This document shows, piece after piece, positions 36,238 to 46,816 of a stretch of DNA of 64,000 bases; within the stretch, counting starts at the first letter, position 1, and every line of letters begins with the position of its first letter. Position numbers and translations under genes: made by a program. The stretch is from Ardenticatenales bacterium (GTDB lineage Bacteria; Chloroflexota; Anaerolineae; Epilineales; Epilineaceae): NCBI GenBank assembly GCA_020853525.1, contig JADYYS010000024.1, positions 16,727 through 80,726 on the forward strand. Direction: 5' to 3'. The notes under the pieces are model-generated. The model was not told the origin of the DNA, did no database searches, and saw only the letters and a program-made list of their open reading frames with translations.

Positions 36238-36804
36238 TTACAACTCGGCCTCGGCTTCCGCCTCGACCGGATCGAACCCTTCACCGCCGACCACGCGCCG
36301 GAGCGCCGACAGCGCCCGATGCTGGAGGGCTTTGATCGCCCCTTCCGTCTTGCCCATGATCTCGGCGACCTCGACGTTGCTGAGGCCTTCGACGAACTTC
36401 AAGGCAACCACCTGCTGCTGCTCGTCGGTCAGGAAGCGCATCCCGATCTTGAGCTGGTGCGAATGGAACAGGCCTTCGAACGTGCTCGCGAAGCTTTCCG
36501 CCGCCATCCATCGCTCGTCCAACTCGACCCCGTCGCGCTTCGTGGAGCGGCGGAAGTGGTCGACGACGAGATTGTGGGCGATACGGTACAACCACCCCTG
36601 CAGGCTGGTGTTCCAGCCACGATCCGTCCGCAGTGCTTCGAGCATGCGCACGAAGACGTCCGAGGTCAGATCCTCCGACAACGCGCTGTTGCCGGTGCGG
36701 TGGTAGATGTAGCTGTAGATCTTGCCCGCGTACCGATCGTAGATATCGGTCAGGGCTGCCGGCTCGAACACTTCCGCCTGCCGGCGCAGCATGGCTTCAC
36801 TCAC
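36238..36804 (-). CDS. ECF-type RNA polymerase sigma factor
   Basis: A 188-residue sigma-70-family member with only regions 2 and 4. Region 2 is about residues 16-85 (DIYDRYAGKIYSYIYHRTG ... WLYRIAHNLVVDHFRR), and region 4 is about 125-175 with the helix-turn-helix LSNVEVAEIMGKTEGAIKAL. It directs RNA polymerase to a dedicated promoter set when released from its regulator. The GTG start is used with GGGAGA upstream. The next gene is the likely transmembrane anti-sigma protein, followed by two large exported proteins, which are candidate targets. Confidence 0.93.
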   Translation of the reverse strand: MSEAMLRRQAEVFEPAALTDIYDRYAGKIYSYIYHRTGNSALSEDLTSDVFVRMLEALRTDRGWNTSLQGWLYRIAHNLVVDHFRRSTKRDGVELDERWMAAESFASTFEGLFHSHQLKIGMRFLTDEQQQVVALKFVEGLSNVEVAEIMGKTEGAIKALQHRALSALRRVVGGEGFDPVEAEAEAEL

Positions 36805-36922
36805 GATGCGTTCTCCCGTCCGGTTCGCTCATTAAGACGCGCCGAAGGTCGGATGGATACGGAGCCTGGATTGTCGATCGGAAGACCGGTTGACAGAGGG
36901 GGCGCTGCGGGTGGCCGTCGCG

Positions 36923-38224
36923 TCAACCGTCGCGCTGACCCGCGTCCGCGGCGGCCGGCCGCCCCTGGATGTCCCACGGAGCGCCCAGCGTGGCCGGCAG
37001 GAAGATCGCATGCGCCTTCTCGGCGGCGATGTCCGCGATCGTGCGCGCCCAGAGGCCGTCCTTGCCGCCGACATACAGGAGCTCGCACGTGCCGTTGAAC
37101 CGCGCGGTAGCCATGACGTCCATGTACGGCTCGACCTGGAAGCCCGGGCCGGTGCCGGCCGGCAGCCGCAGCCGGTGCCACTGCGCCCCCGCGTCCTCGG
37201 ACACGAAGAGCCCCAGACCCCACACGGACGCAAAGACCCAGCCGCCGCGCGGCCCGGCGACCACGCTGGCCACCTGCGAGGCGCGGAACGGCGTCGTGCC
37301 GACCGGCGCGCCCGGCCCGCCCGGCCCGCCGTCGGAGCCGTAGCCGGTGAACGTGGCGCCCCCGTTGTGTGAGATCCGCAGGCCGTAGGAGCCCGGCGTG
37401 TTCGTGCCGGTCTTGGTGACCGATTCCCGCAGTCCGGCGTACACGATCCGCGCGTCGGCCGGGTCGACGGCGATGGATTCCGCTGTGCGGCTGCGCATCG
37501 TCGCGTCGCCGACGGCGGTCCATGCCCCCGGCGCGTCGGACGCGGCGTCGGCGATCGTGAAGAGGCCGTCGCCGTCCAGCGACGCCCAGAGCCGCCCGTT
37601 GCGGTCCAGCGCCAGGTCCCAGAAGTAGCCGTTGAAGCGCTCGACGTCGCCGGTCAGCGTCGACCAGGGCTCGTCGCCGCGCTGCCGCCAGACATGGGCG
37701 CGCGCCTTCTCCGTGCCGAGCCCGACATCGTCGATCTGGTCCGTCGCCCCGGCGAACGTCGTGCCGTCGGCTGCCTCGATGGCGCGGGCGGTCCGGCCTT
37801 GCAGCAGCGTGACGCCCAGCACGCCGTCCGGCTCGGCGTGCACGATGCCCCCGCCGGCCAGGCCGGCCGCCAGGCGCCCGCTGTCGGGCCGCACCGCGAC
37901 GCCCAGCACGGGCATCGTGCTCGGGTCGAACGCCGTGAACGGGTTGGAGGTCAGCGCGTTCAGGTCGATCGCCCGGACGGAGGCGCTGCCGGCGCCGCCG
38001 AGGCTGCTGGCGCGGTACGTCCCGGCGTACAGCCGCTGCCGCCCGGCCGCGACGTCGACGGCCAGCGACTGGGCGACGAACGGGTTCGGCAGCGGTACGT
38101 GCTGCCACCCCGCGGTCGTGCACGCCGCCTGGGGGGCGAGGGGCGCGGCATGGGCAAGGGCTGCCGGCATGCCGTGCGCAAGCGCGACGCCGATCGCCGC
38201 CGCGATCGCGAGACGTGATGTCAT
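36923..38224 (-). CDS. Secreted BNR/VPS10-like propeller protein
   Basis: A 433-residue exported protein. The signal peptide (MTSRLAIAAAIGVALAHG ... AHA) and GGAG upstream support the ATG at 38224. The body shows repeated propeller strands with Asp-box-like phrases (ISHNGGATFTGYGSDG, VSEDAGAQWHRLRLPAG), FWDLALDRNGRLWASLDGDG and AESIAVDPADARIVYAGLRES. It resembles glycosyl-hydrolase BNR or photosystem-assembly-like propellers; no catalytic residues are evident. It sits just upstream of the sigma factor gene on the same strand. Confidence 0.75.
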   Translation of the reverse strand: MTSRLAIAAAIGVALAHGMPAALAHAAPLAPQAACTTAGWQHVPLPNPFVAQSLAVDVAAGRQRLYAGTYRASSLGGAGSASVRAIDLNALTSNPFTAFDPSTMPVLGVAVRPDSGRLAAGLAGGGIVHAEPDGVLGVTLLQGRTARAIEAADGTTFAGATDQIDDVGLGTEKARAHVWRQRGDEPWSTLTGDVERFNGYFWDLALDRNGRLWASLDGDGLFTIADAASDAPGAWTAVGDATMRSRTAESIAVDPADARIVYAGLRESVTKTGTNTPGSYGLRISHNGGATFTGYGSDGGPGGPGAPVGTTPFRASQVASVVAGPRGGWVFASVWGLGLFVSEDAGAQWHRLRLPAGTGPGFQVEPYMDVMATARFNGTCELLYVGGKDGLWARTIADIAAEKAHAIFLPATLGAPWDIQGRPAAADAGQRDG

Positions 38225-38304
38225 GTTGTGCTCCGCCGCGCCGCGTCGCCGCACGCGGCGCGGCGGCAACGGGTTGAGGTCGATCACGCGGGGGCTGCGA
38301 ACCC

Positions 38305-41300
38305 TCATGGACCCACCGGCGTCGGGGTGATGAACGGCACGAAGAGGGTCGGGGTGACGGTGGGGTTCACCGGCGTGGCGGACGGGGGGTTCGCGGTCGG
38401 CCCCGGCTCGGGCGTCGGCGGGGGGGTCACGCCGGGCCAGAGCGTGGCGGTGGGCGTCGGGGTCGGCGGGGGCGGCGGCGGCGGGGTGGGGTACAGCACA
38501 ACCGTGCGCAGCCAGTACGGGCGCGAGGCGTCGAAGGCCCCCCGGGTGTAGACGACGACGTGGACGACCTGCCTTGTGGGATACACCGGCCAGTCGAAGA
38601 CCTCGTTGTCATCGCCGTCCCGGACCGCGTACGCATAGGTCGGGCATGGCGGCGACGTCGTCTGCCACGGGCCGACGAGGATGTCGTAGTCCAGGTCGTT
38701 GGGCGGCCGCATCTCGGTGCGGTATTGGACGCCCGGTTCGAGCTCGAACTTGTAGTAGTCGCGGTTGCTCGTCGTGTTGCCGGTCAGCGGGGCGCGGACG
38801 ATGAAGTCGATCGGGACGAGGATGGCGCTGGAGCACGTGTTGTTGCCCTCGAAGCTGTCCTTCATCGGCGTCGGTGTGCGTGTGGGCGTCGGGGAGGCCT
38901 TGGGGGTTTCGGAGGGGTTGGGCGTCGAGGTGCCGCGGTCGAACATCGTCACGCCGAGCTCGTACGTCGCGCTGCCGCCGCCCGACGGCCCGCGGTTGTC
39001 GACGGTGATGATCGCCTGGCCGTCGCCGGCCGCCTGGAACGTCACCTCGGACTCGAACGTGAGCGCCGACGCGTCGTCGCTCCAGCAGCCGAAGGTGTCG
39101 TTCCAGGGCGTGCAGCTCGTCCCGCCCGGAAGGTCGCCGACGGCCAGCACGGTGTCGACGCCGGCGGCGAGGCCCTTGGTGAAGACCCGGTACCATCGGC
39201 CGCCCTTCACCGGGAACGTCGCGAGGTCGATGTCGAAGTCGCTGCAGAAGTTGTGCTTCTGGGTCGTCGCGCTGTCGCCGATGCCTACCAGGATCGGCTT
39301 CTGCTGGCCGCGCGAGCTGTCAGGCTCGAACTCGTCCGGCTCGGTGCACGTGCGCGGCGACTGGCCGGGGGCGAGCGTCGGCGGAACGAGCGTCGGCAGC
39401 GGCGTGTTCGTCGGCTCCGGCGCGGGCGTGTCCGTGTCGCGGGGCGTCGCGGACGGGCCAGTGTCGGGCGTCGGTTCGTCCGGTGAGATGAAGACCTGCG
39501 TCGGCGCCGGGGTCGATGTCGGCGGCGGCTGCAGGAGCCACTGGTCGCCGACCGCGGTCTCCATCGTCGTCATGTTCTTGACGATGATCGCGTACTCCTG
39601 GCCGGTCGGCCATTGCTCGTTGAACGCGACCGGCGCCGAGAACGAACCGTCGGGCTGTGACCCCAATTGGGTGACCGGGACCGTGCTGTCCCACTGGTCG
39701 GGCGGCACACCTGCCTCGCGGCGGGCGATCCAGACGGCCAGCGATGTGTCGGCGGGCCAGCCGGTGCCGCTGATCACGGGGCTGCGCGGGTCGGTGAGGT
39801 CCACCCTTACGGTGCCGCCCGGTGCCTTGGCGGGCCCGTCGAGCTTGGGCGTCACCGCCCGCACCTCGCGCGCGTCGACGACGAGCGCCGCCGGGTCGGC
39901 GCTGTTCAGCTTGCCGTAGGCCACGATCGACTGGCCGCGCACGAGCGCGAGCGGGTCCGTGATCTCTTCACCGTCCGCGAGAAGGCGCGTCGTGCCGGGC
40001 ACGTAGCGCATGGCGGAGACGCCGTCCGTGCCGTCCTCGATCATGAGGAGCCCGGTATCGGGGTCGTAGTTCACGAACGTGCCCTCGAAACGGCCCTCGC
40101 TGGGGTCGAGCAGCGCCATCTCCTTGCCGTTCGGCCCGTCGAGGCACGTCGGGCAGACGTCCTCGCCGGTGTCGCGCTCGATCTTGGCGACGCTGGCGGC
40201 TTGGATCCCGTACCAGACGGCCACCGGGCGCGCCGCAGCGCGCGAAGTCTCGCTCGGGAAGAACACGTAGTGCGTGTCGTCCGTCTCCAGCAAGAGCCGG
40301 GCGCAGAACTCGCGCGGGTTGAGTTGGCGGGCGAACGCGTCGATCTGCGGGTCGGCCGTCGCCGTGCCCGCGCGCGTCACGGCGCCGCCGGTGCCCACCG
40401 CGCCGGTCGCGGCATCGGGCAGCTTGCCGATGAGCTGGACGCGCGGCAGCCGGCCGCCGTCGCACATGTCGTTCTCGGCGAAGACGCGGCCGGTGAACGT
40501 CAGTACCGTGGCCAGGCCGAGGACGATGCCGATCGCCGTCAGGCCGGCGCGGCGGTGCTCGTCGTCGGACAGCGGGCCGCTGTTGGCCATCAGGCGGCTG
40601 CCGCGAAGTTGAACGAAGGCGGCGTTCAAGGCCGGATAGCGGAGGCGCCAGTCGGCCGGCGGCTGCCACGTGCCGAGCCGTATACATAGGAGGCGCCAGA
40701 GGGTCCAAAGGGGCACGGCCAGCGCGACGAGGACGGCCAGGAGGCCGAGCCTGGCGTACCACTCGCCCGTCTTCCAGAGTCCGAACACGGCGCCGAGCCA
40801 GCCGCTGACGGGCAGCGACCGCCCGACGGCGCCGCCGGCCTGTACGGCTTGCGGGATGAGGACGTAGTAGCCGGCGAAGAAGGCGATGAACAGCCCGAAG
40901 ACGACGATCGGCCGTCCGGGCGAGCGCACGGTGTCCCGCAGCAGCCGACGTGCCAGGAGATAGCACGCCACCGGGATCGCGGCGAAGAGGGCGATGACGA
41001 GGAGGAGCGCCAGCAGGATGAGCGGGCTGGCGAGCAGCGTGGCCAGCGTCAGGCCGACGACGTTCCCCAGCCCGGCGAGGAGGTTGGCGGGGTCAGTGAA
41101 CGTGATCAGGCCGGCATCCGTCAGCCGGAACCCGCCGACGAAGTACGACCGGCGGTAGAGCCAGCCCCAGAACTGGACGAGGACGAGGAGCGCGACGGCC
41201 AGCCCCAACAGCGTGGCCGGCGTCATCGGCGGCAGCCACGACAGCCAGCCGCCCTCGCCGCGCGCCGCCGTCCACACACCGCCGAGGCGACCGCCGAAGC

Positions 41301-41739
41301 CGCCGCCCGGGTCGTCCGGGGCGCTGCGCCCGCCGCCGGCCGGAACCCCTCCGCGCGGCGCCCGGCCGCGGCGTTCGACATACGCACTGCCGAGGTCGAT
41401 GCTGTCGACGACGGCGCCTTCGAGCTTGGCCTCGGTCAGGTCGGCGCCGGTGACGTCGGCCCAGGCCAGGTTCACGCGGCCGAGGTCCGCCTGCCGCATG
41501 TTCGCGCCGCGCAGGACCGACCAGCGGGCATCGGCTTGGCGCAGCACCGTCGCGTGCAGATCGGCGCCTTCGAGGATCGTCCAGCGCAGGTCGGCATTCG
41601 TGAGGTCGGCCCGGCTGAGGTCGGCGCCCCGCAGGTTGAGGCTGGAGAGGTCAACGCCACGCAGGTCGAGCCCCGAGAGGTCGACGGCGCCCTGTGTCTG
41701 CTCGATGCGCTCGATGATCTGTTCGCGGGAAAGGGTCAT
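38305..41739 (-). CDS. Pentapeptide-repeat membrane protein with large Thr/Pro-linked exterior
   Basis: A 1144-residue multidomain protein. It begins with about 18 pentapeptide repeats (LDLRGVDLSSLNLRGADLSRADL, ADLTEAKLEGA; residues ~20-120) that form a right-handed beta-helix. A Gly-rich hinge and about six membrane helices follow (residues ~170-430), then long beta domains (a GTGWPADTSLAVWIARRE unit, and two domains resembling bacterial pre-peptidase C-terminal domains: DSFEGNNTCSSA ... DYYKFELEPG), separated and ended by Thr/Pro linkers. The pentapeptide part lacks a signal peptide and should face the cytoplasm, the beta domains the exterior, so it could link the two sides. Function unknown. 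Confidence 0.75.
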   Translation of the reverse strand: MTLSREQIIERIEQTQGAVDLSGLDLRGVDLSSLNLRGADLSRADLTNADLRWTILEGADLHATVLRQADARWSVLRGANMRQADLGRVNLAWADVTGADLTEAKLEGAVVDSIDLGSAYVERRGRAPRGGVPAGGGRSAPDDPGGGFGGRLGGVWTAARGEGGWLSWLPPMTPATLLGLAVALLVLVQFWGWLYRRSYFVGGFRLTDAGLITFTDPANLLAGLGNVVGLTLATLLASPLILLALLLVIALFAAIPVACYLLARRLLRDTVRSPGRPIVVFGLFIAFFAGYYVLIPQAVQAGGAVGRSLPVSGWLGAVFGLWKTGEWYARLGLLAVLVALAVPLWTLWRLLCIRLGTWQPPADWRLRYPALNAAFVQLRGSRLMANSGPLSDDEHRRAGLTAIGIVLGLATVLTFTGRVFAENDMCDGGRLPRVQLIGKLPDAATGAVGTGGAVTRAGTATADPQIDAFARQLNPREFCARLLLETDDTHYVFFPSETSRAAARPVAVWYGIQAASVAKIERDTGEDVCPTCLDGPNGKEMALLDPSEGRFEGTFVNYDPDTGLLMIEDGTDGVSAMRYVPGTTRLLADGEEITDPLALVRGQSIVAYGKLNSADPAALVVDAREVRAVTPKLDGPAKAPGGTVRVDLTDPRSPVISGTGWPADTSLAVWIARREAGVPPDQWDSTVPVTQLGSQPDGSFSAPVAFNEQWPTGQEYAIIVKNMTTMETAVGDQWLLQPPPTSTPAPTQVFISPDEPTPDTGPSATPRDTDTPAPEPTNTPLPTLVPPTLAPGQSPRTCTEPDEFEPDSSRGQQKPILVGIGDSATTQKHNFCSDFDIDLATFPVKGGRWYRVFTKGLAAGVDTVLAVGDLPGGTSCTPWNDTFGCWSDDASALTFESEVTFQAAGDGQAIITVDNRGPSGGGSATYELGVTMFDRGTSTPNPSETPKASPTPTRTPTPMKDSFEGNNTCSSAILVPIDFIVRAPLTGNTTSNRDYYKFELEPGVQYRTEMRPPNDLDYDILVGPWQTTSPPCPTYAYAVRDGDDNEVFDWPVYPTRQVVHVVVYTRGAFDASRPYWLRTVVLYPTPPPPPPPTPTPTATLWPGVTPPPTPEPGPTANPPSATPVNPTVTPTLFVPFITPTPVGP

Positions 41740-41799
41740 GGGTCCGTTGCCTTTGGCCTCGGGGCGGGATGATAGCACACGGGGTTCAGCCGCCTGTCT

Positions 41800-41848
41800 C
41801 GATCAGGCCGCTTCGATCAGGTTGCTTCGATCAGGTTGCTTCGATCAG
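41800..41848. repeat. 14-bp tandem repeat at the 3' end of gpmI
   Basis: CGATCAGGCCGCTT, CGATCAGGTTGCTT, CGATCAGGTTGCTT, then CGATCAGG: three full units (41800-41841) and a start of a fourth that belongs to gpmI. The gpmI stop codon lies inside the array, so the gene's last codons (LIEAT) were duplicated beyond its end. Confidence 0.85.
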
Positions 41849-43465
41849 GCAGTGCCCCGTCATGGGCGGCGGGGCGGCGATGCCGAGGAGCGCGAGCAGC
41901 GTCGGGGCCACGTCGGACAGTCGGCCGTTCGCCAGGGCGATCCCCGGTTCACCTTCCCCGCGCTGCGCGTACGCCGACCCGACGAGGACGATCGGCACCG
42001 GGTTCGTCGTGTGCGCCGTGTGCGGCGCGCCGGTCACGGGATCGATCATCATCTCGGCGTTGCCGTGATCAGCCGTCACGAGCGCCACGCCGCCGCGTGC
42101 CAGCAGCGCCTCGACGATGCGGCCGAGACAGGCGTCCGTTGTCTCGACGGCCTGCACCGTCGCGGCCAGGTCGCCGGTGTGGCCGACCATGTCCGGGTTG
42201 GCGAAGTTCACGACGATCAGGTCGTCCCCGCCGTCGGCGATCCGCGCGACGACGAGGGCGCACAGCGCCGGCGCGCTCATCGCCGGCTGGAGGTCGTACG
42301 TGGCGACGCCGGGCGACGGAATGAGCTGCCGCTCCTCGCCCGGGAAGGGCGCCTCCCGTCCGCCGTTGTAGAAGTACGTCACGTGGGCGTACTTCTCGGT
42401 CTCGGCGGTGTGGAACTGGCGCATGCCCGCCTCGCTCACGACGCGGGCCAGCGGCTGGGCGACGTCGTCGGACGGGAACGCGACGGCGGCGGTCTGCGCA
42501 TCGGCGTACTGCGTCAGCGTCACGACGTCGATCCGCGCGAGCTGCCGCCGCTCGAAGCCGGCGAAGGTCGGATCGGTCAGAGCCGCCAGCAGTTGGCGCA
42601 TGCGATCCGCGCGGAAGTTGAACAACACGACGGCATCGCCGTCCGACACGCGGGCCAGCGGCCGACCGTCCGCGTCCGAGAGGACGGTCGGGGGGATGAA
42701 CTCGTCCGTCGTGCCGGCGTCGTATGCCGCCTGCACCGCCGCCTCGGCCGACGGAGCGGTCGAGCCGACCCCGTCGACGATGGCCCGCCACGCCAGCGCG
42801 GTGCGGTCCCACCGCTTGTCACGGTCCATCCCGAAGTAGCGCCCGCCGATCGTGGCGAACCGCCCGATGCCCACGCGCGCGAAGTCGGCCTCGGCCGCGC
42901 GCACGAAGCCGAGCGCGCTCTGGGGAGCGGTGTCGCGTCCGTCCGTGAACGCATGGACCCAGACGCTGGTCACGCTCGCGGCGCGCGCTGCAGACAGCAG
43001 AGCGATCAGGTGCCCCGAAGTTGCGTGAACGCCGCCGTCGCCCAGCAGTCCGATGAAATGGACGGCGGAGCCGCGCGCGCGCGCGCCATCGAAAGCCGCG
43101 CGCAGCGCGGGGTTCTCGCTGAACGTGCCGGCCGCCGCATCGGCGTTCAGGCGCGTCAGGTCCTGCAGGACGATGAAGCCGGCGCCGAGGTTCAGGTGGC
43201 CGACCTCGCTGTTGCCCATCTGGCCCGCCGGCAGGCCGACGTCGAGGCCGGAGGCGATCAGCTCGGCGTGCGGGTAGGCGGTCAGAAGTGCGTCCATCGT
43301 CGGCGTGTGGGCCAACGACACGGCGTTGCCGGGGCCGGGCGGGGCAAGCCCCCAGCCGTCGAGGATGATCAGCGCCACGGGGCGGGCGGTGGTCGGGATG
43401 GCGGTGCCGGTGCCTTCGGGGGCGGGCACCGGGGCGGGCATGGGAGAGGCATCGGCTGTCGGCAT
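41831..43465 (-). CDS. gpmI: 2,3-bisphosphoglycerate-independent phosphoglycerate mutase
   Basis: A 544-residue glycolytic enzyme converting 3-phosphoglycerate to 2-phosphoglycerate with two metal ions (usually Mn2+), without a bisphosphoglycerate cofactor. Diagnostic blocks are ALIILDGWG (metal Asp), GQMGNSEVGHLN (Ser nucleophile), HAFTDGRDT, GRYFGMDRDKRWDR, NFRADRMRQL and TADHGNAEMM (metal ligands). The ATG at 43465 is chosen because GGAG lies eight bases upstream; the preceding ATG at 43480 would add five residues. The 3' end lies in a 14-bp tandem repeat. Confidence 0.96.
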   Translation of the reverse strand: MPTADASPMPAPVPAPEGTGTAIPTTARPVALIILDGWGLAPPGPGNAVSLAHTPTMDALLTAYPHAELIASGLDVGLPAGQMGNSEVGHLNLGAGFIVLQDLTRLNADAAAGTFSENPALRAAFDGARARGSAVHFIGLLGDGGVHATSGHLIALLSAARAASVTSVWVHAFTDGRDTAPQSALGFVRAAEADFARVGIGRFATIGGRYFGMDRDKRWDRTALAWRAIVDGVGSTAPSAEAAVQAAYDAGTTDEFIPPTVLSDADGRPLARVSDGDAVVLFNFRADRMRQLLAALTDPTFAGFERRQLARIDVVTLTQYADAQTAAVAFPSDDVAQPLARVVSEAGMRQFHTAETEKYAHVTYFYNGGREAPFPGEERQLIPSPGVATYDLQPAMSAPALCALVVARIADGGDDLIVVNFANPDMVGHTGDLAATVQAVETTDACLGRIVEALLARGGVALVTADHGNAEMMIDPVTGAPHTAHTTNPVPIVLVGSAYAQRGEGEPGIALANGRLSDVAPTLLALLGIAAPPPMTGHCLIEAT

Positions 43466-43554
43466 GGTGCTTGGCTCCATGAAGGTGGCGGACAGGATGG
43501 GCAGACGGGGTGAGGGGGGGCTGAGGGGGGAGTGAGGTTATGGGGGACGGGCAA

Positions 43555-45372
43555 CTACCGCAACGCCCGCCACACATCCGCCTCCACCAGCCGTTCCACC
43601 GGCGCCCGGTCGTCGGTAAGGATGCGCGCGTCGGCGGACAGCGGCATCGTCATCCGCCATCGCCCCGCCATCGCGTCCGCCGCCGCGCGAGCGACGTGCA
43701 TCGCGCCGTCAGGCGAAAGCGACGTGCGCCGCGCCTCGAACGCCCCCGGCCCGGGCGGCGCGCCGGACGCGACGAGCACGCGATTGTACGCATCCGGCCG
43801 TTCGATCCGGCCGATCCAGCCGAAGACCCCTCCCAGCGTCGCCGCTGCGCTGCCGGTGAGCGCCCCCCCGTCGCCGGCAGGGTCGACGAGGTTGAGGGCG
43901 ACGACGCCGCCGGGGGCGAGACAGCGGTGGGCGAGCGTGAAGAACTCGCGGGTCATGAGATGGAAGGGCGGGTAGGGGCCGCGGTAGGCGTCGAGGGCGA
44001 TGAGGTCGTAGGGGGGGAGGGGGAGGATGCTTGGCGAAACGGGAGGGACGGCGACGGTTGAGGCGCATCGCGCGTTCATCCAGATCCGGCCGTCGGCGAT
44101 GTGGACGGTCAGGCCGGGGATGTCGTCGAGGGACATGTGGGCGCGGGCGATCGCGACGACATCCGGGTCGATCTCGACGCCGTCGATCTGCACGCCGGGC
44201 CACGCCGCGGCGAGGGTACGGGCGACGGTGCCGCCGGCGAGGCCGATGACGAGGGCGCGTCGGACGGCGGGCGGCGCGTCGCCGGGGGCGAGGAGGGGGG
44301 CGGCGGCCATGTCGTCCCAGACCGTGCCGGTGAGGGCGCGGTCGGCGTCGTGGATCGACTGGACGGCGGCGCCTTCGTCGAAGAGCAGGAAGCGGCGGCC
44401 GGCGGATTCGACGATCTCGATGTAGTGGGTGCGGCCCTCGCGCCAGGCGACGAGCCGGGCGCCGTCCGTGCGGTCGCCGTGCCCGACGGGGGGCTGAGCG
44501 GCGGCCGTGCGCGTTGCGGCGACGACAACAGCCGCGAGGCAGGCGAAGGCGGCGGCCATCGCGTAGGCGAGGCGAGAACGCGAGCGGGCGGGTTCGGCGA
44601 CGAGTGCGATGGCGGCGACGAGCGTCAGCGCTGCGCCCCATGCGGCGAAGGACAGGCGGACGCCGAGGAGCGGGAGCGTGCCGAACGCGGTGCCGAAAGT
44701 GCCGAGGAGGCTGCCGAGGGTCGACCATGCCAGGATGCGTCCGCTGCCGCCCGCCGGTGCCGGGCCGCGTGCGGTGGGATCCGCCGCCGACGGCGCGGCG
44801 CCGGGCCGCGGGCCGTCGCCGCGCCGCGAACCGGCGATGACGAGCGGCACGACCATGCCGAGGAAGATCGTCGGCAGGGCGACGAACGTCGCAGCCACTG
44901 CAAGCGCCGCCGCCGCGACGCGCGCATCCATGTTGGCCGTCGCGCGCTGGCCGGCGTAGAGCGCGTACGGAGCGAGGCCCCATGCCGCCGCCACGAACAA
45001 CCCGCCGATGGCGGCAACGTTGGCGGCGCTGTGGCGGCAGGCGGCCGCGGTTTCCTCGACCGGCGACAGCGGGCCCGCCGGTCGGGCCCACGGTTGCCAG
45101 CCGCGACCGGCTGCCGCACGGCGGACGTCGAGCCCGCTGAGCGCGCTTCCGGCCGCCAGCCCGGCCAGCGTCAGCCCGATCAGCGTCGCCCAGACCGGCA
45201 TCGACATCCCGAAGCTCGGCGCGAGCAGGCGGGCACCGGCGATCTCGAGGGACATCGTGGCGGCGCCGCACGAGAAGGCGAGGGCGTCGGCAACGAAACG
45301 GGGCGGGCCGGCTGGCCCGCCCCGTGGTTCGGCAGACGGATGCGGTGTGGCGGTCGGCAGCGACGTCGTCAT
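43555..45372 (-). CDS. Fused membrane/spermidine-synthase-like protein
   Basis: A 605-residue protein whose first ~300 residues hold about eight membrane helices (SCGAATMSLEIAGARLLAPSFG at the start is typical of this family). The C-terminal half is a Rossmann methyltransferase-like domain related to spermidine synthase: VIGLAGGTVARTLAAAWP, VEIDPDVVAIARAHM, ADGRIWM and YDLIALDAYRG. Such fusions are common in Chloroflexota and others; polyamine synthesis has rarely been shown, so the substrate is uncertain. Only 32 bases separate it from clpX upstream. Confidence 0.82.
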   Translation of the reverse strand: MTTSLPTATPHPSAEPRGGPAGPPRFVADALAFSCGAATMSLEIAGARLLAPSFGMSMPVWATLIGLTLAGLAAGSALSGLDVRRAAAGRGWQPWARPAGPLSPVEETAAACRHSAANVAAIGGLFVAAAWGLAPYALYAGQRATANMDARVAAAALAVAATFVALPTIFLGMVVPLVIAGSRRGDGPRPGAAPSAADPTARGPAPAGGSGRILAWSTLGSLLGTFGTAFGTLPLLGVRLSFAAWGAALTLVAAIALVAEPARSRSRLAYAMAAAFACLAAVVVAATRTAAAQPPVGHGDRTDGARLVAWREGRTHYIEIVESAGRRFLLFDEGAAVQSIHDADRALTGTVWDDMAAAPLLAPGDAPPAVRRALVIGLAGGTVARTLAAAWPGVQIDGVEIDPDVVAIARAHMSLDDIPGLTVHIADGRIWMNARCASTVAVPPVSPSILPLPPYDLIALDAYRGPYPPFHLMTREFFTLAHRCLAPGGVVALNLVDPAGDGGALTGSAAATLGGVFGWIGRIERPDAYNRVLVASGAPPGPGAFEARRTSLSPDGAMHVARAAADAMAGRWRMTMPLSADARILTDDRAPVERLVEADVWRALR

Positions 45373-45404
45373 CGCGTCGTCGGCCCGGCCCGAACGCCGG
45401 CGCG

Positions 45405-46775
<1,371 letters not shown>

Positions 46776-46816
46776 CTGGGGCACTCCGGTGTTCGCGGGG
46801 CGACGCGGTACGTGGC

